Of a stretch of DNA of 64,000 nucleotides, positions 17,741-28,144 are shown piece by piece (the first letter of the stretch is position 1; every line of letters begins with the position of its first letter). Both the position numbers and the translations under genes were made by a program. The stretch spans positions 496,001-560,000 of the forward strand of contig JAFKIY010000001.1 in NCBI GenBank assembly GCA_017306245.1, given 5' to 3'. Origin of the DNA: Micrococcales bacterium (GTDB lineage Bacteria > Actinomycetota > Actinomycetes > Actinomycetales > Microbacteriaceae). Below the pieces are notes generated by a model. It was given only the letters and a program-made list of their open reading frames with translations, searched no databases and had not been told where the DNA came from.

Positions 17741-20248
17741 TCACGCTGACTGTGCCGACATTCCCACGGAACCCACGACAGCCGCGAGTGGAGAGCCGGA
17801 GGCGTCGCGCTTCGCTCCCGCATCCGGAAGCTCTCGTGCGGCGCCGTCCGTGCCCACAGCAAGTGCGGGGGCTGTTCCCGCCCAGGCGAGCGCGAGGGAA
17901 TCCTCGCCCTTCAGGAACGCGTGGCAGCGCACCCCGCCGGTACCACGGCCCTTGCCCGGGAACTCTGCGAACGACGACACCTTCGCACGGCCGGGATCGG
18001 TTCCCGCAATCGTGTCGCTGTGCGTGGAGATCGTCGCGACGACCACGTCTGCGCCCGGATCGACGGACGTGAAGTGGATGACCACGGCACCGGGAGAGAG
18101 CCTCATGCCCGCCATGCCGGCGGCGCTGCGACCCTGCGGGCGGACCGACGCTGCCGGGAAGTGCAGGAGTTGGGCATCCGAGGTCACGAACACGAGCTCT
18201 TCGGCGTCAGTGCCCTGGGCAGCCCCGACCACCTCGTCGCCGTCCTTGAGTGAAATCACGTCGAAATCAGGACGGCTCGGGTAGTCTCCAGCCGCCAGTC
18301 GCTTCACAGTTCCCTGCTTCGTTCCCACCGCGACGGGGGCCTCCGATTCGAGAGACACGAGTGCGACAACGCGCTCCTTCTTCGCGTCCAGAGCGAGATA
18401 CTCCGCCACCTTCGCGCCGGCGGCGAGCTGGATCGAATTCTCCGGAACCTGCGGCAGATCGACGGGGGAGAGGCGCACGAGCCGCCCCAGATTCGTGATC
18501 GCCCCGATCTCCGTACGGCTCGTCGTCACGACCGAGGACCGGATCGCATCGTGCTTGCTGCGCCGAGCAGCGCGCGCGGGCCCGTCTGACATCCCGTCGC
18601 CGAGATCCACGCGGATGATGCGTCCGGTCGTCGACAGCAGCACGCGGCACGGCGTGTCCTCGATCTCCAGCGATACGGGCGCCGCCTTCGACCCGGCAGC
18701 CCTGGAGGAGTCCGCAGTGGCGATCGACGCCCTCGCCTCCGTCAGGAGCGTCCTGCGGGGGGTTCCGAACTCCTCGGCCACCGCCTCGAGCTCCTCTGAG
18801 ACCAGCTGGCGGATGAGCGCCGCGTCCGACAGGAGGCGCTCCAGCTCGGCGATCTCCGCGCGCAACTTGTCGCGCTCCGCCTCGAGCTCGATGCGCGAAA
18901 ACTTCGTGAGCCGGCGCAAACGCAGCTCAAGGATGTACTCCGCCTGCACTTCGCTCAGGTCGAAAACATCCATGAGGCGCTTGCGGGCGACGTCGGAATC
19001 ATCGCTGGCCCTGATGACCTGGATGACCTCGTCAATGTCGAGGATCGCGATGAGCAGCCCGTCGACGAGATGGAGCCGTTCCTGCCGGCGGGCGAGCCGG
19101 AACGTCGTGCGCCTCGTCGTGACGGAGATGCGGTGGTCGACATACACCTGCAGCAGGTCGCGCAAGCCGAGCGTTCGCGGCCCGCCGTCGACGAGCGTGA
19201 CGTTGTTGATGTTGAACTGGTCTTCGAGCGGCGTGTGCTTGTAGAGCTGTTCGAGCACGGCCTGCGGGTTGAATCCGGTCTTGATGCCGATGACGAGCCG
19301 CAGCCCATGTTTGCGGTCGGTGAGGTCCGTCACATCCGAAATGCCGGAAAGCTTCTTCGAGTTCACCCCGTCCTTGATCTTCTCGATGACTTTCTCGGTG
19401 CCGACCATGTAGGGAAGCTCCGTGACGATGAGGCCGGTCTTGCGCGCGGTGATGTTCTCCACCGAGACGCGTGCTCGGGTTTTAAAGCTTCCCCGCCCCG
19501 TCTCGTACGCCTCGCGGATGCCGTCGAGCCCCACGATCGTTCCGCCCGTGGGCAGGTCGGGGCCGGGCACGTACGCCATGAGGTCATCGAGGCTCGCATC
19601 CGGATTCGCGAGAAGGTGGCGCGCGCCGCCCACGACCTCGATGAGGTTATGCGGTGCCATGTTCGTCGCCATGCCGACCGCGATGCCCGACGCGCCGTTC
19701 ACGAGCAGGTTCGGGAATGCGGCGGGCAGCACGTCGGGCTGCGTGAGCTGGTTGTCGTAGTTCGGCACGAAATCGACGACATCCTCGTCGAGGTCGGACA
19801 CCATGGCCATTGCGGCGGCGGCCAACCGTGCCTCGGTGTACCTGGGGGCCGCCGGACCGTCATCGAGCGAACCGAAGTTGCCGTGGCCGTCGACGAGCGG
19901 CACCCGGAGGATGAACGGTTGCGCGAGGCGCACCATGGCGTCGTAAATCGAGGCGTCGCCGTGCGGGTGCAGCTTGCCCATGACGTCCCCGACGACGCGC
20001 GACGACTTCACGTGGCCGCGATCGGGGCGAAGCCCCATTTCGCTCATTTGGTACAGGATGCGGCGCTGCACGGGTTTCAGCCCATCGCGGGCATCCGGGA
20101 GCGCCCGAGAGTAGATGACCGAGTAGGCGTACTCGAGGTACGAGCCCTCCATTTCGGTCGAGACATCGATGTCGTCGATGCGCTCGCCAGCGGCGGAAGA
20201 TGAACCGGGCTCGGAGGTGCTGGGCGGGGGTGTGGAAGGTGTAGTCAT
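17741..20248 (-). CDS. parC: DNA topoisomerase IV subunit A (GyrA/ParC type IIA)
   Basis: The 835-residue DNA-cleaving subunit that pairs with Par[37 protein letters not shown] and the catalytic Tyr in [10 protein letters not shown] (about residue 140) are present, followed by the coiled-coil/gate region and a C-terminal beta-pinwheel. A clear GyrA box (QRRGGxG type) was not seen, favouring ParC. The start codon is only 12 bp from the ATG of the divergent phosphodiesterase gene, so the two promoters must overlap. Confidence 0.9.
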   Translation of the reverse strand: MTTPSTPPPSTSEPGSSSAAGERIDDIDVSTEMEGSYLEYAYSVIYSRALPDARDGLKPVQRRILYQMSEMGLRPDRGHVKSSRVVGDVMGKLHPHGDASIYDAMVRLAQPFILRVPLVDGHGNFGSLDDGPAAPRYTEARLAAAAMAMVSDLDEDVVDFVPNYDNQLTQPDVLPAAFPNLLVNGASGIAVGMATNMAPHNLIEVVGGARHLLANPDASLDDLMAYVPGPDLPTGGTIVGLDGIREAYETGRGSFKTRARVSVENITARKTGLIVTELPYMVGTEKVIEKIKDGVNSKKLSGISDVTDLTDRKHGLRLVIGIKTGFNPQAVLEQLYKHTPLEDQFNINNVTLVDGGPRTLGLRDLLQVYVDHRISVTTRRTTFRLARRQERLHLVDGLLIAILDIDEVIQVIRASDDSDVARKRLMDVFDLSEVQAEYILELRLRRLTKFSRIELEAERDKLRAEIAELERLLSDAALIRQLVSEELEAVAEEFGTPRRTLLTEARASIATADSSRAAGSKAAPVSLEIEDTPCRVLLSTTGRIIRVDLGDGMSDGPARAARRSKHDAIRSSVVTTSRTEIGAITNLGRLVRLSPVDLPQVPENSIQLAAGAKVAEYLALDAKKERVVALVSLESEAPVAVGTKQGTVKRLAAGDYPSRPDFDVISLKDGDEVVGAAQGTDAEELVFVTSDAQLLHFPAASVRPQGRSAAGMAGMRLSPGAVVIHFTSVDPGADVVVATISTHSDTIAGTDPGRAKVSSFAEFPGKGRGTGGVRCHAFLKGEDSLALAWAGTAPALAVGTDGAARELPDAGAKRDASGSPLAAVVGSVGMSAQSA

Positions 20249-20275
20249 AGGATTGCGACCATGCTACCGGCCACG
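20248..20275. promoter_or_regulatory. Overlapping divergent promoter region, parC / phosphodiesterase
   Basis: On the plus strand TAGGAT (20248-20253) lies 7 bases before ATG 20261. On the minus strand TAGCAT lies 12 bases before the parC ATG. Only 12 bp separate the two start codons, so each -10 element overlaps or lies inside the other gene's first codons. RNA polymerase could not occupy both at once. Confidence 0.45.
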
Positions 20276-21409
20276 AAATCAGGGCGGCCGAGCCTTGCCG
20301 ATGTTCTTCCGAGTTGCCTGGCCGCAATTTTCGGAGAGCCCAACTCGCTGGCTCTTCCCCCCGTGGATCGGGCCGTTGTCCTGCTCGTCGACGGCCTCGG
20401 CGTTTCCGCGCTGCGGGCGCGGGCCGGCCATGCCAGAACCCTGGCTCGGGCGCTGACCAAAGCCTCTGTCGCGACCGCCGGATTCCCGACCACCACCGCC
20501 GCGAACCTCGCCACCCTCACGACCGGGGAACCCCCAGGCATCCACGGACTGGTCGGCTACACCGTGCTCGACCCCGCACACGATCGGATCGTCAACCAGC
20601 TGACCGGTTGGGATGATCGACTGGATCCGGCAACCTGGCAGCGTGCGACCACCGTGTTCGAACGAGCGTCGGACCGCGGGGTGACCGGCGTCGTCGTGGC
20701 CCAGGAACGGTACCGGCACTCCGGGTTCACCCACGCGGTGCTGCGGGGCGCCCGCTACGTGTCGGGAAAGTCCATTGCGGACCGGTTCGCGGCCGCGCGG
20801 CAGGCACTCGACGATGTGCGGCAGGGGATCGTCTATCTGTACATCCCCGAACTCGACCAGGCCGCGCACGCGCACGGATGCGAGTCCCAGAAGTGGCGCG
20901 ACGCGCTGGAGGCCGTCGACTCCGAATTGTCCCGGTTCGTCCCGCTGCTTGGGGAGCGGGAGGGGATGCTCGTGACCGCAGATCACGGCGTCATCGATGT
21001 TCCGGAAACCTCGCACGTGCTGTTCGGCGACGATCCAGCGCTCGTCGACGGCATCCGATTCGTCGCCGGCGAACCGCGGTGCCTCCAGCTCCACTTCGAA
21101 CCGGATGCCGGCACCCGGTTCCGCGACAACATCCTGGATCGCTGGAAGGCGGCGGAAAGCGGGCGATCCCTCGTCCTCACCCGCGAGGAGGCGATTGTGC
21201 AGGGCTGGTTCGGTCCAACCGTCGATCCCGCCGTCGCGCCGCGCATCGGCGACATCCTCGTCGCCGCGAGGCGCGCGATCGCCTACTACGACGTTCGTGC
21301 GGAGAATCAGACCGGCCGAAACATGATCGGCCAGCACGGTTCCTTTTCCCCGGAGGAGTCTGCGGTGCCGCTGCTGAGGTTCGGAGCGTTCCGGCTTCCC
21401 GGCAACTAG
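20261..21409 (+). CDS. Alkaline phosphatase superfamily phosphodiesterase/nucleotide pyrophosphatase
   Basis: The 382-residue protein belongs to the type I phosphodiesterase/nucleotide pyrophosphatase group. [13 protein letters not shown] supplies the first metal-binding Asp, [17 protein letters not shown] the nucleophilic Thr, [13 protein letters not shown] the Asp-His pair, and VTADHGVID the second DH pair. No signal peptide is visible, so a cytoplasmic role is likely. The physiological substrate is unknown. It converges on sepH with a 4-base overlap of stop codons. Confidence 0.88.
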   Translation: MLPATKSGRPSLADVLPSCLAAIFGEPNSLALPPVDRAVVLLVDGLGVSALRARAGHARTLARALTKASVATAGFPTTTAANLATLTTGEPPGIHGLVGYTVLDPAHDRIVNQLTGWDDRLDPATWQRATTVFERASDRGVTGVVVAQERYRHSGFTHAVLRGARYVSGKSIADRFAAARQALDDVRQGIVYLYIPELDQAAHAHGCESQKWRDALEAVDSELSRFVPLLGEREGMLVTADHGVIDVPETSHVLFGDDPALVDGIRFVAGEPRCLQLHFEPDAGTRFRDNILDRWKAAESGRSLVLTREEAIVQGWFGPTVDPAVAPRIGDILVAARRAIAYYDVRAENQTGRNMIGQHGSFSPEESAVPLLRFGAFRLPGN

Positions 21410-22494
21410 GCCGGGTCGTCGTCCGAGCGCGCGCCGAAGACGATTTCGTCCCAACTCGGCATGGCGGCACGGCCGCGCTTTGCCGGCTTTTGCGTCAGAT
21501 TCCGAATGGTTCGGGTCTGCCCTGCGGAATCGCTCGACTCGTCCTCGTCGAAATCATCCAGCGGCACATCCACCAGGTGAATGGTTCCGGTCGAGGGGTG
21601 GTCGGCCATGGCATTGGTTTCATCGTCATAGCGGGCGCTTTCACGCTCGCCGCGTCGACGCCTCAGCGCCTCGAGAAGGTCAGCGGTCTGATGCGATTCC
21701 GGTCCCTCCTCGATTCGCGAGTCGACACCATCCGGCGGAACCGCCGCAAGATGGGGCGCCGTGTCCTTCAGGGATGAATCGTGCTCGGGATTTGCGCGAA
21801 GCGCCGCGCCGGCCGGCGGCGCCGAACTCAGCTCAGACAATTCCTGATCGACGAAGGCTCCGCTGTCAAAACGGGAGCTGTCAGCAACCCGGTCGTGCCC
21901 GTCGACCGCTCTCAACCGCGGGATGAGCGTGCCGGTCAGGTCCCCTTGCCGGGAGAGCGACTCCGCCTCGTTGTTGAGGGGGGCGAGCGCGGATTTCCGC
22001 GGGTCGAAACGCCAACGGGCATCGTGGTCGATCTGATTGGAGGTGAACGACAGTTTCACGACCCAGCCCTGGCCCTCCTCTTTCCAGCTCGCCCAGCGTT
22101 CGCCCGTCGCCCCCAACCCGTGGAGCCTCGCAAGAATTGCCGAGCCGAACGTTTCTGGCGCATCGCCCAGTTCCGTATCCATGGCTGTGTGTACGGGCAC
22201 GGCCAGCGCCGACTCGATCACGAATTCGCGCTCGGCGAGAATGGGGCCTTCGAAGCGTTGAATGTACTCCAGCGATGCTCCGGTGATCGAGGCCACGTCC
22301 TGAGCGGACATGCCGGAGCGGATGTGCGCCTGGATTTCCCGCGGGGCCAGCCGGGGGGAGTTGCCGGAATCCGGCACAGCGCGTCTCAACTGCTGCGCCA
22401 GAGCCTCATCGACGGCGATCCGAAACCGTTCGCCGGCATCCGAGGAGACAAGGAGTGCGCCGTCTTCGACACCGATGACTCTCAGGTCCTCCAT
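21406..22494 (-). CDS. sepH: Septation protein SepH (DUF3071)
   Basis: The 362-residue protein matches actinobacterial SepH, which stimulates FtsZ assembly at the division septum. The N-terminal DUF3071 domain (MEDLRVIGVEDGALLVSS..., about 1-170) ends with a helix-turn-helix-like segment, IRSGMSAQDVASITGASLEYIQRFEGPI, that contacts FtsZ in the family. The C-terminal half is long, charged and low complexity, ending [17 protein letters not shown], a conserved terminal motif. ATG 22494 has GGAAGAGG at better spacing than ATG 22500. Confidence 0.9.
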   Translation of the reverse strand: MEDLRVIGVEDGALLVSSDAGERFRIAVDEALAQQLRRAVPDSGNSPRLAPREIQAHIRSGMSAQDVASITGASLEYIQRFEGPILAEREFVIESALAVPVHTAMDTELGDAPETFGSAILARLHGLGATGERWASWKEEGQGWVVKLSFTSNQIDHDARWRFDPRKSALAPLNNEAESLSRQGDLTGTLIPRLRAVDGHDRVADSSRFDSGAFVDQELSELSSAPPAGAALRANPEHDSSLKDTAPHLAAVPPDGVDSRIEEGPESHQTADLLEALRRRRGERESARYDDETNAMADHPSTGTIHLVDVPLDDFDEDESSDSAGQTRTIRNLTQKPAKRGRAAMPSWDEIVFGARSDDDPA

Positions 22495-22694
22495 GAGCAT
22501 GCCTCTTCCACATCGCAAGAATGCCTTTAGGGTGCCATGAAACACCCGGCAATCAGGGAATATCCCGGGCGTGCCGCAAGTTCAGTCTGGCGAGAACATG
22601 TGAGTATTGGCGGGCAGTTTGCTATTGACATTCAATTGATGCAGACTACCCCCGCCGATTTCGAACAACGACGACAACCAAGAAGTGGATGGGA

Positions 22695-22988
22695 ATGGCA
22701 ACCGACTACGATGCGCCACGCAAGAGCGACGACGATTCCGAGTCGATCGAGGCGCTGAAAGAACGAGTACCGGACAAAATGTCCGGCGTCGTCGACGTCG
22801 ATGATGCCGATAACCCGGGCGGTTTCGAGCTGCCCGGCGCGGATCTTTCGGATATCGATCTCGACGTCGTCGTGCTTCCGCCGCAAGCTGACGAATTCAC
22901 GTGCGTGAGTTGTTTCCTCGTCAAGCACCGGTCCCAGATCGATCACGAGGAAAAGCTCGGTCCGATCTGCCTCGAATGCGCGAGTTGA
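22695..22988 (+). CDS. DUF4193 family zinc-ribbon-like protein
   Basis: The 97-residue acidic protein begins MATDYDAPRKSDDDSESIEALKE and ends with two CxxC pairs (FTCVSCFLV and PICLECAS), indicating a zinc site. DUF4193 proteins are highly conserved in Actinobacteria next to sepH, DUF3093 and dut; their function is not established. The acidic N-terminal half may be disordered. The start codon at 22695 was preferred over ATG 22689. Confidence 0.9.
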   Translation: MATDYDAPRKSDDDSESIEALKERVPDKMSGVVDVDDADNPGGFELPGADLSDIDLDVVVLPPQADEFTCVSCFLVKHRSQIDHEEKLGPICLECAS

Positions 22989-22998
22989 ACCGGGCGCT

Positions 22999-23445
22999 CT
23001 AAACCTGCGAAGCGCGCCTGGACAGCGCGCTTGCCAGTTCTTCCGGCTTTCGGGACGACACGAGCCAGTACGGTGTCGGGTCATCCGGGTCCGTGTTCTC
23101 GACTTTCACGACCGGACCGACCCATCCGCGAATCAGCAGCCAGGCGCGCGCATCCAGATTCCGGCCGCGCTCGAGCGTCGCTTCGGGCTCGCGGAACGGT
23201 GTCGCCGTTCCCACGAAGCGCAAGGGGAGGCTTGCCCGTCCCGCCACGAGCGCGTCATCGGTCACGACAATGGTGGGCGACGCCAGTACGAGAATGGCGA
23301 CGCATCCGCCGTACAGCACCACGGCGACCACAATGCCGACCGCGACGTTGATGGGGAGGAATACCAGCAGACTCGCCGGCATGACGAGAGCCATCGCAAG
23401 GTAGAGCCACGCTGAGGCCCAGAGTTTCTCCCGGTAAAGTGTCAT
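22999..23445 (-). CDS. DUF3093 family membrane protein
   Basis: The 148-residue protein has two hydrophobic helices close to the N-terminus (about 12-55) followed by a soluble domain with DARAWLLIRGWVGPVVKVENTDPDDPTPYWLVSSRKP, the family's diagnostic segment. The function is unknown. It is convergent with DUF4193 and divergent from dut, the same arrangement as in other actinobacteria. Confidence 0.9.
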   Translation of the reverse strand: MTLYREKLWASAWLYLAMALVMPASLLVFLPINVAVGIVVAVVLYGGCVAILVLASPTIVVTDDALVAGRASLPLRFVGTATPFREPEATLERGRNLDARAWLLIRGWVGPVVKVENTDPDDPTPYWLVSSRKPEELASALSRRASQV

Positions 23446-23494
23446 ACCCCTATTCGACCAGACTTTCCGGCACGCTCTGCACTAACCTCGAAAC

Positions 23495-23959
23495 GTGATC
23501 GACGACGTGGATGTGCTGTTCGTGGGGACGGATGCGCCGAAATACGCCCACCCGGGCGATGCCGGCGCGGATCTGTCTGCGGCCGAACCCGTCGAGCTCG
23601 GCCCCGGCGAACGCGCCACCGTGGGCACCGGGGTCTCCATCGCGCTGCCGAATGGCTACGTGGGGTTCGTCGTTCCGCGCAGCGGCCTTGCCTCCCGCCA
23701 TGGCATCACCATTGTGAACAGCCCGGGCACGGTGGATGCGGGCTACCGCGGAGAAATCCGGGTGACTCTCCTGAATACGGACAGCTCGCACTCGTATTCT
23801 GTAGCGGTGGGAGATCGGATCGCCCAATTGATCGTCATGCCGGTGTCGCGGGCACGGTTCACACCGGTAGGCTCGCTCCCCGGGAGCCATCGGGGGCAGT
23901 CAGGCTTCGGTTCGACCGGATATGGAGATTCGAGCGGCGAAACCGTCGACGGATCGTAG
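23495..23959 (+). CDS. dut: dUTP diphosphatase
   Basis: The enzyme hydrolyses dUTP to dUMP, keeping uracil out of DNA and supplying thymidylate synthesis. The 154-residue trimeric-type protein has all five motifs: AGADLSA, PRSGLASRHG, GTVDAGYRGEI, GDRIAQLIV and the C-terminal RGQSGFGSTGY arm that closes over the active site. GTG 23495 lies 6 bases after TAACCT (23483-23488), so a leaderless start is plausible. DUF3710 follows 15 bases downstream. Confidence 0.96.
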   Translation: MIDDVDVLFVGTDAPKYAHPGDAGADLSAAEPVELGPGERATVGTGVSIALPNGYVGFVVPRSGLASRHGITIVNSPGTVDAGYRGEIRVTLLNTDSSHSYSVAVGDRIAQLIVMPVSRARFTPVGSLPGSHRGQSGFGSTGYGDSSGETVDGS

Positions 23960-23974
23960 GCAGGAGCACACGGA

Positions 23975-24616
23975 GTGGACGAAATACTTAACCCGGCGCA
24001 GGACGGTCAGGACGAGCAGAACCAGGCGAAATCCGGTCCTGCCGACCGGGCAACGGCCGGCCCGTTCGACGAGGCGGAAGCGAACGCGGTGCGACCGTAC
24101 GTGAACCTGGGCGGGGTCAAGATTCTGCCGCGTGAGGGACTTCAATTGCGTCTGGAAGTGGAGGAGAGCACGCAACGGGTCGTCGCCGTCGGCCTGGACT
24201 ATGCGAGTTCCACCCTTCAGGTTCAGCCGTTCGCGGCGCCGCGATCCACCGGATTGTGGCACGAGATTCGCCATCAGATCGCGGATCAGATCGCCAAGCA
24301 GGGCGGAACGACCAGGGTGACGGTCGGCCCGTTCGGGCCGGAGCTGCTCGCCGAAATACCTGCAGCGGGGCAGGGCCAGCCGGGAGCGAAGCGGTTGGCG
24401 AGGTTCATCGGCGTGGATGGCCCCCGATGGTTCCTGAGAGGCGTCATCGCGGGTGAAGCGGTCACGGATCCGGATGCCGCCGCGAAAGTCGAGGACCTGT
24501 TCCGCAGCATCGTGGTCGTGCGGGGCACAACGCCGATGCCGCCGCGGGATCTCATCCCGCTCGCGGTTCCGCAGACCTCCACGGGCCCGGTCGCCTCCGG
24601 TCCGCTGGACGTGTGA
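23975..24616 (+). CDS. DUF3710 family protein
   Basis: The 213-residue soluble protein has the family core VRPYVNLGGVKILPREGLQLRLEVEE and GPRWFLRGVIAGEAVTDP. The function is unknown; conservation beside dut in Actinobacteria is the only clue. GTG 23975 has AGGAG upstream. Its stop overlaps the next start by 4 bases (GTGA), so it is translationally coupled to the DUF3159 protein. Confidence 0.9.
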   Translation: MDEILNPAQDGQDEQNQAKSGPADRATAGPFDEAEANAVRPYVNLGGVKILPREGLQLRLEVEESTQRVVAVGLDYASSTLQVQPFAAPRSTGLWHEIRHQIADQIAKQGGTTRVTVGPFGPELLAEIPAAGQGQPGAKRLARFIGVDGPRWFLRGVIAGEAVTDPDAAAKVEDLFRSIVVVRGTTPMPPRDLIPLAVPQTSTGPVASGPLDV

Positions 24617-25353
24617 CGGTGCCGGCGCAGAACGACGACGCCGAGGACGGCACGCCCCAGGACGAGTCGTTCCGTGAAGCGCTGCGGTCGGCGGTCAGCA
24701 AGGCCGGGATCGGGCAGGTCGCACCAGGGGAGGTACCCACCGGGTCGTCCCTGTTGCGCGCCGTCGGCGGGGTCAGGGGGCTGGTCGAGGCGATTCTTCC
24801 CGGGCTCGGATTTCTGGTGGTGTACGCCATCACGCGCGAAGTTCTCCCCTCCGTCATTGCGCCGGTGGTTCTCGCGCTCGCGTTCGTCATCGTCCGGTTG
24901 GTTTCGAGAACGCCGGCGACACAGGCTTTCGCCGGAGTTTTCGGCATCGCGCTGTCCGCCGGTCTGGCCCTGTTCACCGGGCGCGCCGAGGACAATTTCG
25001 CACTCGGGCTCATCATCAACGTGGTCTCGCTCGCCGTTCTCCTGGTGAGCCTGGCGGTGCGCTGGCCGCTCATCGGCCTCGTCGCCGGCGTCCTCACGAA
25101 TGAACTCACCGAGTGGCGGAAAAACAAGGCCAAACGACGCGTTCTCACCGTTGCGACCTGGCTGTGGGTGGGGGTGTTCGCCCTGCGGCTGGCCGTGCAG
25201 GCGCCGCTGTACTTCACGCAGCAAACGGAGCTTCTGGCCGCGATGAAGCTGCTGATGGGCGTCCCGCTGTACGCCGCCATGCTGTGGGTGACGTGGCTGC
25301 TCGTCACATCGGTGTACCGGCGTGCTGGCGAGCCGCCACCACCGTCGACGTAG
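24613..25353 (+). CDS. DUF3159 family integral membrane protein
   Basis: The 246-residue protein has about six transmembrane helices after an acidic N-terminus, with GRAEDNFALGLIINVVSLAVLL and LTEWRKNKAKRRVLTVATWLW as family-typical stretches. The function is unknown. It is coupled to DUF3710 through a GTGA overlap and ends 69 bases before acnA. The acnA operator lies in that gap, so acnA probably has its own promoter. Confidence 0.88.
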   Translation: MTVPAQNDDAEDGTPQDESFREALRSAVSKAGIGQVAPGEVPTGSSLLRAVGGVRGLVEAILPGLGFLVVYAITREVLPSVIAPVVLALAFVIVRLVSRTPATQAFAGVFGIALSAGLALFTGRAEDNFALGLIINVVSLAVLLVSLAVRWPLIGLVAGVLTNELTEWRKNKAKRRVLTVATWLWVGVFALRLAVQAPLYFTQQTELLAAMKLLMGVPLYAAMLWVTWLLVTSVYRRAGEPPPPST

Positions 25354-25365
25354 AAGTGGTATATT

Positions 25366-25383
25366 TATCTTGATATCAAGATA
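25366..25383. promoter_or_regulatory. Perfect 18-bp palindromic operator upstream of acnA
   Basis: TATCTTGATATCAAGATA is a perfect palindrome centred 48 bases before the acnA ATG, in an AT-rich patch unlike its surroundings. It overlaps a possible -35 (TTGATA, 25370-25375) with TAGAGC (25391-25396) as a -10 candidate, a position suited to repression. The shape (TTGATATCAA core) is typical of MarR-family dimers; Streptomyces TamR, a MarR protein acting on aconitase genes, is a possible relative. The regulator is not in the window. Confidence 0.75.
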
Positions 25384-25422
25384 GTTTTTGTAGAGCAGTA
25401 CGGCGATCAGAGGAGACACGGG

Positions 25423-28131
25423 ATGTCTGCAGCAAACAGTTTCGGATCCGAAGACACCCTGTCGGTCGGCGGCAAGGACTACCGGGTTTACCGGATTGAT
25501 TCCGTACCCGGCCACGAGAAGCTCCCGTACAGCCTGAAGGTGCTGCTGGAGAATCAACTGCGCACCGAGGACGGCAAGAACGTCACGGCCGAGCAGATCA
25601 CGGCACTCGGATCCTGGAACCCGAAAGCCGAGCCCGACACCGAAATCCAGTTCACGCCGGCTCGCGTCATCATGCAGGACTTCACCGGCGTGCCGTGCAT
25701 CGTCGACCTCGCCACCATGCGCGAGGCCGTGGCGGAACTCGGGGGAGACCCGAAGAAGATCAACCCCCTCGCCCCGGCGGAAATGGTCATCGACCACTCG
25801 GTCATCGCCGACCTGTTCGGCACCGAAAACGCGTTCGAGCGCAATGTGGAGATCGAGTACGAGCGCAACGGCGAGCGGTACCAGTTCCTGCGCTGGGGCC
25901 AGACCGCGTTCGACGACTTCAAGGTCGTTCCGCCCGGCACCGGAATCGTGCACCAGGTCAACATCGAGTACCTCGCGCGAGTCACCATGACGCGGATCGT
26001 CGACGGGGTCCTGAACGCCTACCCGGACACTCTGGTCGGCACCGACTCGCACACCACAATGGTCAACGGCCTGGGGGTGCTCGGCTGGGGCGTCGGCGGC
26101 ATCGAAGCCGAAGCGGCCATGCTCGGCCAGCCGGTGTCCATGCTCATCCCGAAGGTCGTCGGATTCAAGCTCAGCGGCGCAATTCCCACCGGCGTGACGG
26201 CAACGGATGTCGTGCTCACGATCACCCAAATGCTGCGCGCGCACGGGGTCGTGGGCAAGTTCGTCGAGTTCTACGGTGCGGGAGTGGCCCAGGTCCCTCT
26301 CGCGAACCGGGCCACGATCGGCAACATGAGCCCCGAATTCGGATCCACCGCGGCCATGTTCCCGGTCGATCAGGTGACCCTCGACTACCTGCGCCTCACC
26401 GGCCGAAGCGAGGAGCAGATCGAGCTCGTCGAGGCGTATTCCAAGCTGCAGGGGCTGTGGCATGACCCCAGCCGCGAGCCGGAATTCAGCGAGTACCTCG
26501 AGCTCGACCTCGGAAGCGTCGTCCCCTCGATCGCCGGTCCGAAGCGGCCCCAGGACCGCGTCGAACTCACGAGGGCCAAGAGCCAGTTCGAGAAGGACCT
26601 TGACGCGTACGTCTCCGGTTCCCACACGAACCCCGCCGCCGTCGCGCTGAAGGACGGCCGGGAGTTCACGGTCGATCACGGCGCCGTGGCGATCGCCGCG
26701 ATCACCTCCTGCACCAACACGTCCAACCCCTCGGTGATGCTCGCGGCCGGACTGCTCGCGCGCAATGCGTCGAGGAAGGGCCTGAAGTCCAAGCCCTGGG
26801 TGAAGACCACTCTTGCGCCCGGGTCCAAGGTTGTCACCGACTACTACGAGAAGGCCGGGCTGAACGGCTACCTCGAGGATCTCGGGTTCTACCTCGTCGG
26901 CTACGGCTGCACGACGTGCATCGGGAACTCCGGGCCGCTCGAGGACGAAATCTCGGCCGCGGTGAACCAGAACGACCTCGCCGTGACCGCAGTGCTCTCC
27001 GGCAACCGGAACTTCGAGGGGCGCATCAACCCCGACGTGAAGATGAACTACCTCGCGAGCCCGCCGCTCGTGATCGCGTACGCGCTTGCGGGTTCGATGG
27101 ATTTCGACTTCGACGCCCAGCCGCTCGGTCAGGGCACCGACGGCGAAGATGTGTACCTGAAGGACATCTGGCCGGATGCCGCCGAAGTTCAGAAGACGAT
27201 CGACGACTCGATCGACAGTTCGATGTTCGTCACGCAGTACGCGGGCGTCTTCGACGGCGACGAGCGCTGGACATCCCTGCCGACGCCGGCAGGCGACGTG
27301 TTCGAGTGGAACGAAGCATCCACGTACGTGCGCAAGCCGCCGTACTTCGACGGAATGACGATGGAACTCACGCCGGTCGCCGACATCGCGGGCGCCCGCG
27401 TTCTGGCAACCCTGGGGGACTCGGTCACGACGGACCACATCAGCCCGGCCGGAAGTATCAAGTCTGACAGCCCGGCGGGCCAGTACCTCACCGCCCACGG
27501 GATCGACCGGAAGGACTTCAATTCGTACGGGTCGCGTCGGGGCAACCACGAGGTGATGATCCGCGGAACGTTCGCAAACATCCGCCTGCGCAACCAGCTG
27601 CTCGCGGGAGAAAATGACGGCGCAGGGGTTGAGGGCGGTTACACGCGCGACTTCACCCAGCCGGGCGGCCCGCAGGCGTTCATTTACGATGCGAGCCAGA
27701 ATTACCAGGCTGCGGGGACGCCGCTCGTGGTGCTTGCCGGCAAGGAGTACGGTTCCGGCTCCAGCCGCGACTGGGCGGCCAAGGGCACGAGCCTGCTGGG
27801 CGTCCACGCCGTGATCGCCGAAAGCTTCGAGCGGATCCACCGGTCGAACCTGATCGGCATGGGAGTGGTTCCGCTCCAATTCCCCGCCGGCCAGAGCTGG
27901 GCGTCTCTCGGACTCGACGGCACGGAGAGCATCAGCATCTCAGGACTGGAGGCGCTCAATGAGGGCTCCACGCCGAAAACGGTGCGAGTGCTCGCCGAGC
28001 CGACCGTCGAGTCGGCCGCCGGCCGGCGCCCCGTCGAGTTCGATGCCGTCGTGCGCATCGACACGCCAGGGGAAGCGGATTACTACCGGAATGGCGGAAT
28101 CCTGCAGTTCGTGCTCAGGAGTCTCGTTTAG
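25423..28131 (+). CDS. acnA: Aconitate hydratase A
   Basis: Aconitase isomerises citrate to isocitrate in the TCA cycle. The 902-residue monomer carries the 4Fe-4S ligands in [14 protein letters not shown] and [11 protein letters not shown], and swivel-domain residues in [16 protein letters not shown] and [23 protein letters not shown] precedes the ATG. The gene has an 18-bp palindromic operator, so citrate, redox or iron-related repression is likely. It converges with the fadB-like gene with a 13-bp gap. Confidence 0.98.
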   Translation: MSAANSFGSEDTLSVGGKDYRVYRIDSVPGHEKLPYSLKVLLENQLRTEDGKNVTAEQITALGSWNPKAEPDTEIQFTPARVIMQDFTGVPCIVDLATMREAVAELGGDPKKINPLAPAEMVIDHSVIADLFGTENAFERNVEIEYERNGERYQFLRWGQTAFDDFKVVPPGTGIVHQVNIEYLARVTMTRIVDGVLNAYPDTLVGTDSHTTMVNGLGVLGWGVGGIEAEAAMLGQPVSMLIPKVVGFKLSGAIPTGVTATDVVLTITQMLRAHGVVGKFVEFYGAGVAQVPLANRATIGNMSPEFGSTAAMFPVDQVTLDYLRLTGRSEEQIELVEAYSKLQGLWHDPSREPEFSEYLELDLGSVVPSIAGPKRPQDRVELTRAKSQFEKDLDAYVSGSHTNPAAVALKDGREFTVDHGAVAIAAITSCTNTSNPSVMLAAGLLARNASRKGLKSKPWVKTTLAPGSKVVTDYYEKAGLNGYLEDLGFYLVGYGCTTCIGNSGPLEDEISAAVNQNDLAVTAVLSGNRNFEGRINPDVKMNYLASPPLVIAYALAGSMDFDFDAQPLGQGTDGEDVYLKDIWPDAAEVQKTIDDSIDSSMFVTQYAGVFDGDERWTSLPTPAGDVFEWNEASTYVRKPPYFDGMTMELTPVADIAGARVLATLGDSVTTDHISPAGSIKSDSPAGQYLTAHGIDRKDFNSYGSRRGNHEVMIRGTFANIRLRNQLLAGENDGAGVEGGYTRDFTQPGGPQAFIYDASQNYQAAGTPLVVLAGKEYGSGSSRDWAAKGTSLLGVHAVIAESFERIHRSNLIGMGVVPLQFPAGQSWASLGLDGTESISISGLEALNEGSTPKTVRVLAEPTVESAAGRRPVEFDAVVRIDTPGEADYYRNGGILQFVLRSLV

Positions 28132-28144
28132 GCGCAGACCACCG

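Noticed and set aside
22537..22758. Short plus-strand frame between sepH and DUF4193
   Set aside because: Overlaps the start of DUF4193, has no clear ribosome binding site and no recognisable features.
24286..27879. Open frame of 1197 codons on the minus strand opposite DUF3159 and acnA
   Set aside because: Its translation is low-complexity Arg/Asp/Glu/His/Val sequence with no motif, and it mirrors well-supported acnA. Long antisense frames are expected from GC-rich third positions.
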